NCBI GenBank assembly: GCA_016931115.1
Contig: JAFGFM010000022.1
Span: 1 to 34,824, forward strand
DNA length: 34,824 nucleotides
Reading direction: 5' to 3'
Origin: Deltaproteobacteria bacterium
GTDB taxonomy: Bacteria > Desulfobacterota > DSM-4660 > Desulfatiglandales > HGW-15
The notes below the pieces were generated by a model. The model ran no database searches. It saw nothing but the letters and a program-made list of their open reading frames with translations, and was not told where the DNA came from. Shown piece by piece: positions 8,619 through 16,767 of the stretch (position 1 is the first letter of the stretch; every line of letters begins with the position of its first letter). The position numbers were made by a program, and so were the translations under genes.

Positions 8619-8652
8619 GGGCAGGCACAGGGACCTGCCCCTACAATTTTTT
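8619..8652 (+). terminator. Hairpin plus T-run after the sensor kinase gene
   Basis: GGGCAGG (8619-8625) and CCTGCCC (8634-8640) form a 7-bp GC stem with an 8-base loop, followed by CTACAATTTTTT on the plus strand. It probably ends the regulator-kinase transcript before the convergent TRAP operon. The right half, CCTGCCCCTAC, resembles an end of the GTAGGGGCAC element, so the terminator may derive from that repeat. Confidence 0.6.
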
Positions 8653-8711
8653 CCATCATGGCTCCTCTACCACTTGAACCCTGGAAACCTCGACCCCTCG
8701 ACCCCTTCTTT

Positions 8712-10013
8712 TCACCTCATCATCCCCGGCAGCAAAAGCACAATATCCGGGAATATGGTAAGTATTACCAGCCCCAGAAATATGGCAATCAGAAAAGGTA
8801 TTATACCCTTGAATATTGTATGCAGTTCAATATCCTGTGCTATACCCTTTATCACAAACACGTTAAGCCCAACCGGCGGGGTTATTGCCCCTGCCTCAAG
8901 CAGTATAACAATGATCACCCCGAACCATATGGGGTTAAAGCCTGCCTTTACAACCACAGGGAAAAAGATATTGATGGTTATGATCAAAAAAGAAAGGGAG
9001 TCCATTATGCTACCACCTATCAGGTAGATGAACATAACAAACAATAGAACAACATAGGGAGATGCATTGAGCCCGCCTACCCACTCTGCAAGTGCCTGTG
9101 GCAGACCGCTTATTGTAAGAAAACGGCTGAAGATCATTGCCCCTGCAACTATTAGAAGCACCATGGCTGAAGTGCGGGTAGTGTTTGTTATGGCATTTTT
9201 AAAACTCACCCAGCTTAAACTGCGTCTTATTAGCCCTATCACAATGGCCCCGGCAGCGCCTATACCTGCGGCCTCTGTAGGGGTGAACCATCCCATTAGA
9301 AGCCCCCCTATCACAAGAAAAAACAGGAGCAGCATCTCGACAGTCCCGGATAATGATCTGATCTTTTCTTTTAAAGTGCTCTTTGCTGCGGGCGCACCCA
9401 GAGAGGGTTTGATAATGCACATTGTTAATATTATACCTATAAACAGGATAGAGAGCAGGAGACCGGGCAGGATACCTGCAATGAACAGTTTACCTATTGA
9501 GAGCTCTGTTTGTATTCCATACACAATGAGCACAATACTGGGCGGAATAAGTATGCCTAAAGTGCCTCCGGCTGCTACTGTGCCTGCGGCAAGTGACAGG
9601 TCATACCTGTTTTTTCTCATTTCAGGCAGGCTTACTGTACCCATTGTTGCAGCAGTTGCGGCACTTGACCCACATATAGCAGAAAAACCTGCACAGGCGC
9701 CTATGGTTGCTACTGCCAGACCTCCGGGTATAAACCCTAGCCAGGCATTGGCAGTATTATATATTCTCTTACTTATCCCTGAATGAAATGCTATCTCACC
9801 CATAAACACAAAAAGAGGTATAACCAGCATCGTGTATGAGCTGAACTGTGTATAGAAATTATCGCTCAGTATAAAAAGCCCGCCATCAAATGATGTAAGG
9901 CATGCAAAGCCCAGGAACCCTGCCATGATCATTGAAAAGGCTATAGGCATCCCCAGCATCATTAGAAACACCATTATCAGGATACCAAGCAGGCCAATCA
10001 TTTCGCCACTCAT
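8712..10013 (-). CDS. dctM: TRAP transporter large permease subunit (DctM)
   Basis: The 433-aa channel subunit of a sodium- or proton-driven TRAP uptake system. It has many TM helices and family landmarks: GMPIAFSM near the N-terminus, FVFMGEIAFHSGIS, GFSAICGSSAATAATMG, and the ILIPPSIVLIVYG loop. The start at 10013 (MSGEMIGLLG) follows AGGAGG and overlaps the end of the small-subunit gene by four bases (ATGA), so the two are translationally coupled. An in-frame extension to 10076 lies inside the upstream gene and is rejected. Substrates of this family are usually organic acids; nothing in the subunit itself tells which. Confidence 0.95.
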   Translation of the reverse strand: MSGEMIGLLGILIMVFLMMLGMPIAFSMIMAGFLGFACLTSFDGGLFILSDNFYTQFSSYTMLVIPLFVFMGEIAFHSGISKRIYNTANAWLGFIPGGLAVATIGACAGFSAICGSSAATAATMGTVSLPEMRKNRYDLSLAAGTVAAGGTLGILIPPSIVLIVYGIQTELSIGKLFIAGILPGLLLSILFIGIILTMCIIKPSLGAPAAKSTLKEKIRSLSGTVEMLLLFFLVIGGLLMGWFTPTEAAGIGAAGAIVIGLIRRSLSWVSFKNAITNTTRTSAMVLLIVAGAMIFSRFLTISGLPQALAEWVGGLNASPYVVLLFVMFIYLIGGSIMDSLSFLIITINIFFPVVVKAGFNPIWFGVIIVILLEAGAITPPVGLNVFVIKGIAQDIELHTIFKGIIPFLIAIFLGLVILTIFPDIVLLLPGMMR

Positions 10014-10495
10014 TTTTTGCCTCCTGAAACCAATCTGACAAGGTCTGTAACAAGGACAAGGGTAAGGGCAAGGCAACCCAGAGAGACTATAGCAGCAAAG
10101 GGCATTACAGGCATTCTTAACACCTCTGTCAGTTCACCGATTTCATATTCCCCTTTTGTATAAAGAATAGACTGCCATGTGATAATAAAAAAGAGTATCA
10201 CACCCAGGATATCCATAATGATATTAATAAAGAGACTTACCCTCCCTGGAAGTCTGTCCAGTAAAATGGTTATGCGGATATGGCCTTTAACAACCTGTGT
10301 ATAGGCGATTGCACATGCAATAACTAAGACACCCATCTGGCTTAATATATCAACAGTCCCTTTTAAAGGCATACCAAATACACTTCTGCCTATAACGTTG
10401 ATACATACTATAACCATAATGGCTATAACAGAGATACCTGCTATCCAGTTAAGACAGCGGGAAATGAAATGGATTATTTTTTCAAAAGAGGACAA
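10010..10495 (-). CDS. dctQ: TRAP transporter small permease subunit (DctQ)
   Basis: A 161-aa, four-TM subunit that partners DctM. It shows the family pattern: an N-terminal helix with AGISVIAIMVIVCINVIGRSVF, then LSQMGVLVIACAIAYTQVVKGHIRI and two more helices. The start codon is TTG at 10495, supported by AAGGAG seven bases upstream; no better ATG exists at the conserved N-terminus. The gene overlaps dctM by four bases. The gap to dctP contains a GTAGGGGCAC inverted-repeat element. Confidence 0.92.
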   Translation of the reverse strand: MSSFEKIIHFISRCLNWIAGISVIAIMVIVCINVIGRSVFGMPLKGTVDILSQMGVLVIACAIAYTQVVKGHIRITILLDRLPGRVSLFINIIMDILGVILFFIITWQSILYTKGEYEIGELTEVLRMPVMPFAAIVSLGCLALTLVLVTDLVRLVSGGKK

Positions 10496-10542
10496 AATTT
10501 ACTCCTTTTTTATAAATTTCATCATATCGTCAGTGTACTATT

Positions 10543-10618
10543 GTAGGGGCACGACGCACCGTGCCCACCAGGACATGTCGCATCATATAAGCACGGGCAC
10601 GCTGCGTCGTGTCCCTAC
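10543..10618. repeat. GTAGGGGCAC inverted-repeat element, copy B
   Basis: GTAGGGGCAC (10543-10552) pairs with GTGTCCCTAC (10609-10618, one mismatch). Inner GACGCACCGTGCCC and GGGCACGCTGCGTCGT segments extend the pairing. It sits in the 163-base gap between dctP and dctQ. Confidence 0.8.
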
Positions 10619-10658
10619 AGTCCAGACCATAGATCTATAAAAAACCCCTGAACACATG

Positions 10659-11687
10659 CTAATAATAATTATTATACTTTTCAAGCAGCCGGTTAAATTC
10701 ATCAAGCCACTCCCTTGCAGGAAGCCCCCTGGCTCTCACCTGTTCAAGCCATTCATTCGTCATTGAGCTTAACACCTTCATCATCTTTGCCTTTTCTGCC
10801 GGTGAAATCTCTGTCATCTTTACCCCGTTTTCGACAGCAAATGCCAGGCCATCTTCTCCTGCCCTGTGGGCAAAGCCGCCTGCCCATTCACTATGTTCCA
10901 TGCTCATATCGTTTATCGCATTCTTAAGGTAATCAGGCCATGCATTGAACCTTTCTTCATTAACAATAGTAAACATCACAGCAGCAGGGGCTGGAAAGGG
11001 GGTAATATAATCGATTACCTCATTGAACCTGAAGGGTTTTATAATCTCGAAGGTGGTGAAATTGCCTTTTATTATATTCTTCTGAAGCGCCTCATATATC
11101 TCCGATACCGGTAAAAAAACAGGTGATGCACTCAGTTTTTCAAGGGCCTGAACACCGGTGCCGGTTGACCTTATCTCTTTTCCCCTGACATCATCTATTG
11201 AATTTACAGGAAACCTGCCAAAGAAACCACCGCCTTTTTCACCAAGGCCATTACAACTGAAAGAGATAACCTTTACACCTCTGAATTCGGGCGGATCAAA
11301 CCTGTTATACATCTCCCATGCGATCATCACAGGCACCATTGTGTGTTTGTATGGGTGTGGATAATTGAGAAGCGCCATCATGGGGAACCTTTCAGGCCTG
11401 AATGATGATGCATTCATCCCCACATCTGCTACCCCCCTTAATATACCATCTATGGTGTTCTTGCCTGTAAGAAGTGTTGCATTATAGAATGGCCTTACCT
11501 TAACCCTGTTTTGAGTGCTGGTCTCGATCATCTCAATCCATTTTTCTGTTGCCCTGCCCGGAGGTGAGGTTGGCGATGTCCAGTTGGTAAAGGTGAGCAC
11601 TATTTCAGGTTTTTCAGCGATGGAGTACCCGGCTGAAATAAAAATGTAAAAAATAATTGATGCGGATATAAAAAGTATTTTTTTCAT
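10659..11687 (-). CDS. dctP: TRAP transporter substrate-binding protein (DctP)
   Basis: A 342-aa periplasmic solute-binding protein. A Sec signal peptide covers about residues 1-24 (MKKILFISASIIFYIFISAG). The mature protein shows DctP features: LTFTNWTSP at the first strand, GVADVGMNASSF, VRGKEIRSTG containing the conserved arginine that usually binds the substrate carboxylate, and a C-terminal helix EWLDEFNRLLEKY. AAGGGG lies upstream of the ATG. Gene order is binding protein, small subunit, large subunit, immediately after a two-component pair on the same strand. The ligand is probably an organic or sugar acid but cannot be named from sequence. Confidence 0.93.
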   Translation of the reverse strand: MKKILFISASIIFYIFISAGYSIAEKPEIVLTFTNWTSPTSPPGRATEKWIEMIETSTQNRVKVRPFYNATLLTGKNTIDGILRGVADVGMNASSFRPERFPMMALLNYPHPYKHTMVPVMIAWEMYNRFDPPEFRGVKVISFSCNGLGEKGGGFFGRFPVNSIDDVRGKEIRSTGTGVQALEKLSASPVFLPVSEIYEALQKNIIKGNFTTFEIIKPFRFNEVIDYITPFPAPAAVMFTIVNEERFNAWPDYLKNAINDMSMEHSEWAGGFAHRAGEDGLAFAVENGVKMTEISPAEKAKMMKVLSSMTNEWLEQVRARGLPAREWLDEFNRLLEKYNNYY

Positions 11688-11736
11688 ATTAAATATGTTC
11701 CCCTTTGGACTTTGGACAGAGGGTTATAGCTCAAAA

Positions 11737-12462
11737 TCACGCATGAATCAACCCTGCCTCGTACCTGTATCCAACCCTGTGAACTGTCTTGATAAAACAT
11801 GGGCAGGCAGGGTCCTTTTCTATCTTTTTTCTGAGCTGGGCTATGTGCTGGTCAAGGGTGCGGGTCGTACCGAAGTATTCAATCCCCCAGACCGCATTCA
11901 ACAACTGGTCACGGCTCAATACCTCATTGGGGTGCAAATAAAAAAACTTTAGCAACATTATCTCTCTTTCAGACAAATCAATCTTTTTATTCGCTCCTGT
12001 TATCCTGAATCTCTTTGTATCGACAACAACATCACCAAATGTAAAGGAATCAGGGGTGTCAGGGCTTTTGTTATGATTTAGATTATTGCTGCGTTTAGTA
12101 CGCCTCAAAACAGCCTGAATCCTTGCAAGGAGTTCATGTACTCCAAATGGCTTTGATATGTAATCATCAGCACCAAGCTGAAGGCCAACCACCTTGTCAA
12201 TCTCCTCCCCCTTTGCAGTAAGCATTATTACAGGAGTATCCTGATCTTTTGAACGGATTTCCCTGCATACATCATATCCGCTTTTCCCTGGCATCATGAT
12301 ATCGAGAAGAATCAGATCAAACCTTTCCTTTTCAAACAGCCGCAGGGCCTTTTCACCATTAGTTGCAGTAGTAACCCTGTACCCCTCGCTTTCCAGGATA
12401 TCTACCAGTCCGGTAAGGATATTGGGGTCATCTTCTGCAACCAGTATGTGCATGCCTGTCAT
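11737..12462 (-). CDS. Response regulator, OmpR/PhoB family
   Basis: A 241-aa DNA-binding regulator. The receiver has E10/D11/D12, phosphoacceptor D54 (LLDIMMPG), T in MLTAKG and K in ISKPFG. The C-terminal winged helix contains LSEREIMLLKFFYLHPNEVLS and ends with the usual RTLDQHIAQLRKKIE and VHRVGYRYEA. The start at 12462 follows GGAG by six bases. The frame continues upstream to 12579, but that extension translates the GTAGGGGCAC repeat and is rejected. It lies 50 bases before dctP and 152 bases after the kinase stop, on the same strand, suggesting control of the TRAP system. Confidence 0.93.
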   Translation of the reverse strand: MTGMHILVAEDDPNILTGLVDILESEGYRVTTATNGEKALRLFEKERFDLILLDIMMPGKSGYDVCREIRSKDQDTPVIMLTAKGEEIDKVVGLQLGADDYISKPFGVHELLARIQAVLRRTKRSNNLNHNKSPDTPDSFTFGDVVVDTKRFRITGANKKIDLSEREIMLLKFFYLHPNEVLSRDQLLNAVWGIEYFGTTRTLDQHIAQLRKKIEKDPACPCFIKTVHRVGYRYEAGLIHA

Positions 12463-12484
12463 GTTTTTCTCCATGTGCCCTATC

Positions 12485-12558
12485 GTAGGGGCACAGCGCA
12501 CTGTGCCCTGTTCAATAGCAACGCCAGCAAATGTGGGCACGCTGCAACGTGCCCCTAT
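12485..12558. repeat. GTAGGGGCAC inverted-repeat element, copy C
   Basis: GTAGGGGCAC (12485-12494) pairs with GTGCCCCTAT (12549-12558). Internal GCGCACTGTGCCC and GGGCACGCTGCAACGTGC segments add pairing. It begins only 22 bases upstream of the regulator's start codon, between kinase and regulator genes. Confidence 0.8.
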
Positions 12559-12613
12559 GGTTCTATTCAATTGCCTCATTCCATATCAGTGTTTTTTAAC
12601 GATTTTAGACACC

Positions 12614-14290
12614 CTATTTCAAGGGAATGCTTACCACAAAACTGCTTCCGCCCCCTGCTCTAGGTTCATAATCAAGATCACCGCCCATATCCCTGAGCAT
12701 TCTCCTTGCTATGCTTAACCCCAGGCCTGAACCCTGTGTTTTTGCTGTCAGGGAATTATCCACCCGGTGAAACTTTTCAAAGATCTTTTTCCTATGAGAT
12801 TCAGGTACACCCGGCCCCCTGTCCTCAACACCTATTTCACAGTTTTTTGTACCCATTTTCATCGATATGGATATCTCTTTTCCATCGCCTGCATACTTTA
12901 TGGCATTATCAATCAGATTGAGGATCACCTGTTCCAGTGCGTCACGGTCTGCCCTTATAATGATCGCTTCATCAGGTATATTCAGGATAACCTCCATCCC
13001 TGCCTCTTTTATTCTTGGGGTATGGATCTCGGAAATCTCCCTGATTAACTCACACCCATTTATCTCTTCTATCTGGTATCTCTTTTTTCCCTGTTCAAGG
13101 CGGCTGAAATCGAGCACATTATTGACAAGCCGGGTAAGCCTCCTGGTCTCTGCAACCATGATCTGCAGGTACTTATGTCTCTTTTCCTGATCCTTTACCC
13201 TGTCATCAAGAAGCAGTTCAGCAAACATGCGTATGCTTGTGAGGGGTGTTTTAAGTTCGTGGGAGACATTGGAGACAAAGGATGTCTTCTGCTGCGCATC
13301 TATCATGTTCTGCCGTGCATTTTTCATCAGTAAAAAACCACCTGCAGCTATGGCTGCAATAAACACAAATAAGAGAAGCAATGCGGTAATCATGAATCCA
13401 TTGCCTGCCGCGCCTGTTTTTCCCTGATTAGTATATACGGCAATAGACCAGTGCGGAAGAAACGGCTCAAGTGATACCCTGAGTATCGGTTTGATATCTC
13501 TATCGATCTTCATATCCCCTGACTGATGCAGCAGGGCACCTGAATCATCCACAAGTGCATAACATGGCTCATCTGACGATGTTTCAGGGAAATTGCTTAT
13601 CAGGCCTGAAAGCAGGGTCATAAGCTCCAGTTCAACACCATGCACCGGGCCGCCTTTTCTTTTGCTTACCCAGCCAATGATATAAAGCCTGTTTTCAGCG
13701 AACCAGGGCATCCATCCGCCTGTTGTAATACCCTCTTCCATGGTATCTGAACTCTCAAGGCCGATTGACCTGGAACTCTGTGCAATGTTGAGAAGCTCCC
13801 TTTTACCCCTGTTCATCTGGCTTATATCCTGAAAAGTGCCCCTGCGGCCCAAATCTTTATGGATATCTGATGAGTCAGGCTTACCTGAAGACCATGAAAC
13901 TCTGCCTGAAAATAGCCCGTCAAAACGTGAGGCAAAATATCTTTCCTCTGATGTGGATGCTACGCCTGAAACAGGGTAAATAAGGCCAGCTTTTTCATCC
14001 CAGATAAAGACATTTCTTACAAGGGGATTGGTTTCTGACCATTCGAGAAGGGTATCCTGCAACCGGTCATCAGAAATGCTCAGGAGTGAACGGATCAGCT
14101 CCTCCTGAACCGCCTCAACTGTCAAGAGGAGTGTCTCACTAATGGATTTTGCCCGGTCAGAAATGGCATCAACAGCAAGCCTGTTGATCCGCTCCTGTTC
14201 ATGATAAATGAGCCTGAATGCCACCATGCCGATTATTACTGTCGGGATAAAAATCAGCAGCCAGTATAATATGATGGAACGTTTTTGCAT
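12614..14290 (-). CDS. Sensor histidine kinase with periplasmic sensing domain
   Basis: A 558-aa membrane kinase. TM1 lies at about residues 8-27 and TM2 at about 297-320 (FMITALLLLFVFIAAIAAGGF); the intervening 270 residues form a periplasmic sensor of unrecognised type. The catalytic part has SNVSHELKTPLTSIRM (H344), N box LEQVILNLIDNAIKYA, G1 GVEDRGPGVP, F box KIFEKFHR and G2 GSGLGLSIARRMLRDMGG. The Shine-Dalgarno sequence is weak. It is followed by the OmpR-type regulator and then dctPQM, so it probably senses the TRAP substrate or a related signal, although its OmpR-type pairing differs from the classical DctB/DctD arrangement. Confidence 0.92.
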   Translation of the reverse strand: MQKRSIILYWLLIFIPTVIIGMVAFRLIYHEQERINRLAVDAISDRAKSISETLLLTVEAVQEELIRSLLSISDDRLQDTLLEWSETNPLVRNVFIWDEKAGLIYPVSGVASTSEERYFASRFDGLFSGRVSWSSGKPDSSDIHKDLGRRGTFQDISQMNRGKRELLNIAQSSRSIGLESSDTMEEGITTGGWMPWFAENRLYIIGWVSKRKGGPVHGVELELMTLLSGLISNFPETSSDEPCYALVDDSGALLHQSGDMKIDRDIKPILRVSLEPFLPHWSIAVYTNQGKTGAAGNGFMITALLLLFVFIAAIAAGGFLLMKNARQNMIDAQQKTSFVSNVSHELKTPLTSIRMFAELLLDDRVKDQEKRHKYLQIMVAETRRLTRLVNNVLDFSRLEQGKKRYQIEEINGCELIREISEIHTPRIKEAGMEVILNIPDEAIIIRADRDALEQVILNLIDNAIKYAGDGKEISISMKMGTKNCEIGVEDRGPGVPESHRKKIFEKFHRVDNSLTAKTQGSGLGLSIARRMLRDMGGDLDYEPRAGGGSSFVVSIPLK

Positions 14291-14392
14291 GGATAATTTT
14301 TATTGTTTTTTATTTTGTATCCTGTTTTCTAACAACAGACAATAACATTATAAAACAGTGTCACAATTATCGAAAATGCCTATCTAAAAATA

Positions 14393-15085
14393 TTATTCCA
14401 GTTCAAACACCACAGCAACAAGGGCATCTATCTTTATAGTCCCATAACCTGTTTGATCGTTGCCAGACCCGAACGATCTAACATTATCGGTTACTCTGGA
14501 TCTGAGATAGTCATTAGCGCTGATTTCCTCAATAGTATGGACTTTGCCGATCTGTGTCCCCAGTACCCGGGTCATATATTCAGCTTTCAATTTGGCTGCT
14601 TTTAGGGCTTTTTCAAATTCAGATTTTCTAATTTCAAATTCATCATTCCTTTTAAAATCTGTGCTTCTAATCGATATTTCCTGAAAATTTGCCAGCTCTT
14701 TATAAACAAAAGCAATTTTGTCGATATTTGTAACATACAGATCAATATGGCACTCCGAATAATACCCCCTTAATATCTTTTCATTTTCTTTCCAGAAATA
14801 ATCCTGCCCCTGAAGTATGAGTGATTTTTTTATGTCAGCATCGGTTAGGCCAATACTTTTAAGCTTTCCGGACAGATCGAATATTGTCTTTATAAGATCT
14901 GAATGACTTTGACCCATCTCATCTTTAAGTTCCCTTATGATTAACTGAATAACAGCGAAATGTGCATCCATGACTATCTCTGATTTTCCTGTTACTGTTA
15001 TTTTTCTGATATCATCAGAAGCTATAGCCTGATATGGGAATAGAATAATGATAAATAATAAAACAGATGTTTTCAAAGTACGCAT
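14393..15085 (-). CDS. SIMPL (DUF541) domain protein, exported
   Basis: A 230-aa protein with a Sec signal peptide (MRTLKTSVLLFIIILFPYQA, cleavage likely near AIAS-DD). The mature part starts with ITVTGKSEIVMDAHFAVIQL, the N-terminal signature of SIMPL/DUF541 proteins, and has the usual long central helix rich in K and A (EKALKAAKLKAEYMTRVLG) with GKVHTIEEIS. The function of the family is poorly known; some members are periplasmic and stress-linked. GAGGAG precedes the ATG. It lies 56 bases after the VWA gene and may be cotranscribed with it. Confidence 0.85.
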   Translation of the reverse strand: MRTLKTSVLLFIIILFPYQAIASDDIRKITVTGKSEIVMDAHFAVIQLIIRELKDEMGQSHSDLIKTIFDLSGKLKSIGLTDADIKKSLILQGQDYFWKENEKILRGYYSECHIDLYVTNIDKIAFVYKELANFQEISIRSTDFKRNDEFEIRKSEFEKALKAAKLKAEYMTRVLGTQIGKVHTIEEISANDYLRSRVTDNVRSFGSGNDQTGYGTIKIDALVAVVFELE

Positions 15086-15141
15086 ATTTTCTCCTCATAA
15101 AATTAAAAAGATAAAGTGTTATCTTTTAATTGCTTCATTGT

Positions 15142-16533
15142 TTATTCATCGCTTTCTGTAGACAGGACCGATTGCTGGTTTTTCATCTGATAAGACTTTG
15201 ACCTGAGGAATTTTCTCTGTTTATCGCTCATGCCTTCTGCCTCTAAAGCATCTGCCTCCTGTTCTATTGCTTTTGCCTTTTCAAGCATATCATGGTCGTT
15301 ATATTTATCCGCAAATCCCCTTATGCTCTGTGCAGAACCTTTAAGAACAGCCGCAGCGTCAGTTGTTTTGCCTTCGTCTGAAAGGGTTATAGCCTTTTCC
15401 TCTGCCAGTGCATTGATATTGAGATATAACTCTTTTTGTACATGCAGGTTAGTAGATTGTTCTACAGCCATCATGTCATCACTGAATGATGCCTTAGCCA
15501 TCCCCTTTGATGAACCCTTTTCCTGGGTGAATGAATTAACATAGCTTACCTCAGCCCTTGCTACCTCCATATCCTCTCCCTTTTTGCCAGCCGGGACAGT
15601 TACTTCAACAAGGGCATATTTCTCCTGCCCGCCATATAGCTGATTCAATGATAACTCGACTGTTCTTCCCTTTATCCTGCCCTCTCTTCCTATTATCCTT
15701 ACAGGCATAATATCAGCCGGGCACTCAACAATCACCTTAACCCTTTTTGCAACCACATCCAGCACATCACCAAGTTCTGCTGTAAAGATCCTCGGAAGAT
15801 CATGACTTGATTCCACAAAATAGGTGTTGCCGTCACTGTTCTGAGAGAGGCGGGCCATGAGATCTTCGTTATAATCAGTGCCAACGCCTATGGTTGTTAC
15901 AGAGATATCCTCCTTTAAAAGGGCAGCGCCCAGCCGTCCCAGATCTTCAGGTGAACTCGGCCCCACATTTGCTATACCGTCTGACAGGAGTATAATCCGG
16001 TTCACATATCCGCGGTCAAGATTCTTTCTTATCTCTGATGCACCCTGGCTTATACCTCCAAAAAGGGCTGTGTTCCCCCCGGGCATTATGCTGTGTATCC
16101 TTGATTCGATCCACTCTATGTTTGCTGCGCTTTGCGCCGGGATTATGGTTTCCACATTATGGTCATAAATAACAACAGAGCAGATATCACCCTGCCCCAG
16201 ACGGCGGAGCGCCTCAATGGCCGCATCCTTTGCATTTTCTATCTTCTGCCCTGACATTGACCCTGACCTGTCAAGTACAATAGAGAGGTTAACCTTTGGG
16301 CGGGTGATCCGGGTATTTATTTCACGTGGCTTTTCAGCATCAAGTGTAACCTTTACCACAACATTCTGAGGTTGACCTGAAGGCAGCACACTCCTGTCCA
16401 GTTCCACCCTGCATGTTACGGGATTAACAGTGCTTTTTGCCTCGTTTGTTGCTGACCATACTGATAGGATACAGATAGTCATCAAAGCTGCAAACAGATA
16501 CCTTTGTATAAGTCTATTTTTCTTTGTCTTCAT
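15142..16533 (-). CDS. Exported von Willebrand factor A (VWA) domain protein
   Basis: A 463-aa protein. The start MKTKKNRLIQ at 16533 follows AGGAGG; an in-frame ATG at 16557 has no ribosome site. A hydrophobic segment (about residues 12-29, YLFAALMTICILSVWSA) is a signal peptide or anchor. The VWA domain has a complete MIDAS: DRSGS at 88-92, the threonine in GGNTALFGG, and LLSDGIANVGP. A beta-rich segment and a C-terminal helical tail rich in A, E and K follow. Such proteins bind metal-dependent partners at the envelope; no specific partner is encoded next door apart from the SIMPL protein. Confidence 0.87.
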   Translation of the reverse strand: MKTKKNRLIQRYLFAALMTICILSVWSATNEAKSTVNPVTCRVELDRSVLPSGQPQNVVVKVTLDAEKPREINTRITRPKVNLSIVLDRSGSMSGQKIENAKDAAIEALRRLGQGDICSVVIYDHNVETIIPAQSAANIEWIESRIHSIMPGGNTALFGGISQGASEIRKNLDRGYVNRIILLSDGIANVGPSSPEDLGRLGAALLKEDISVTTIGVGTDYNEDLMARLSQNSDGNTYFVESSHDLPRIFTAELGDVLDVVAKRVKVIVECPADIMPVRIIGREGRIKGRTVELSLNQLYGGQEKYALVEVTVPAGKKGEDMEVARAEVSYVNSFTQEKGSSKGMAKASFSDDMMAVEQSTNLHVQKELYLNINALAEEKAITLSDEGKTTDAAAVLKGSAQSIRGFADKYNDHDMLEKAKAIEQEADALEAEGMSDKQRKFLRSKSYQMKNQQSVLSTESDE

Positions 16534-16767
16534 GTTATGCCTCCTTTTATATATCATGTTTTATGATATCTATTATAGATGGCATTAAAAAAGAGTCGTC
16601 ATCAGCAGGTAAAAGTTATGTAAAAATATTGTAAAAAGAGTCAATCGCAGACCCCTATGTATTGTTTTATGGTTATGTCCGAGGCGAATCATCACCCGCC
16701 CCGGCACTCCTTTTTATTCTTTAAAACATTTACCCTGATAAAAGGGGCATAGATTAAGCAAAACCTT

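Noticed and set aside
8580-9047. Plus-strand reading frames of about 150 codons after the kinase gene
   Set aside because: They read through a repeat or terminator and then the complement of dctM; composition is rich in H, Y and P without domain features.
9067-9786. 239-codon plus-strand reading frame
   Set aside because: Antisense to dctM, whose family motifs and ribosome site are clear; the opposite frame has no recognisable domain.
12463-12579. N-terminal extension of the OmpR-type regulator
   Set aside because: It translates the GTAGGGGCAC repeat; the ATG at 12462 has a good ribosome site and the normal receiver start.
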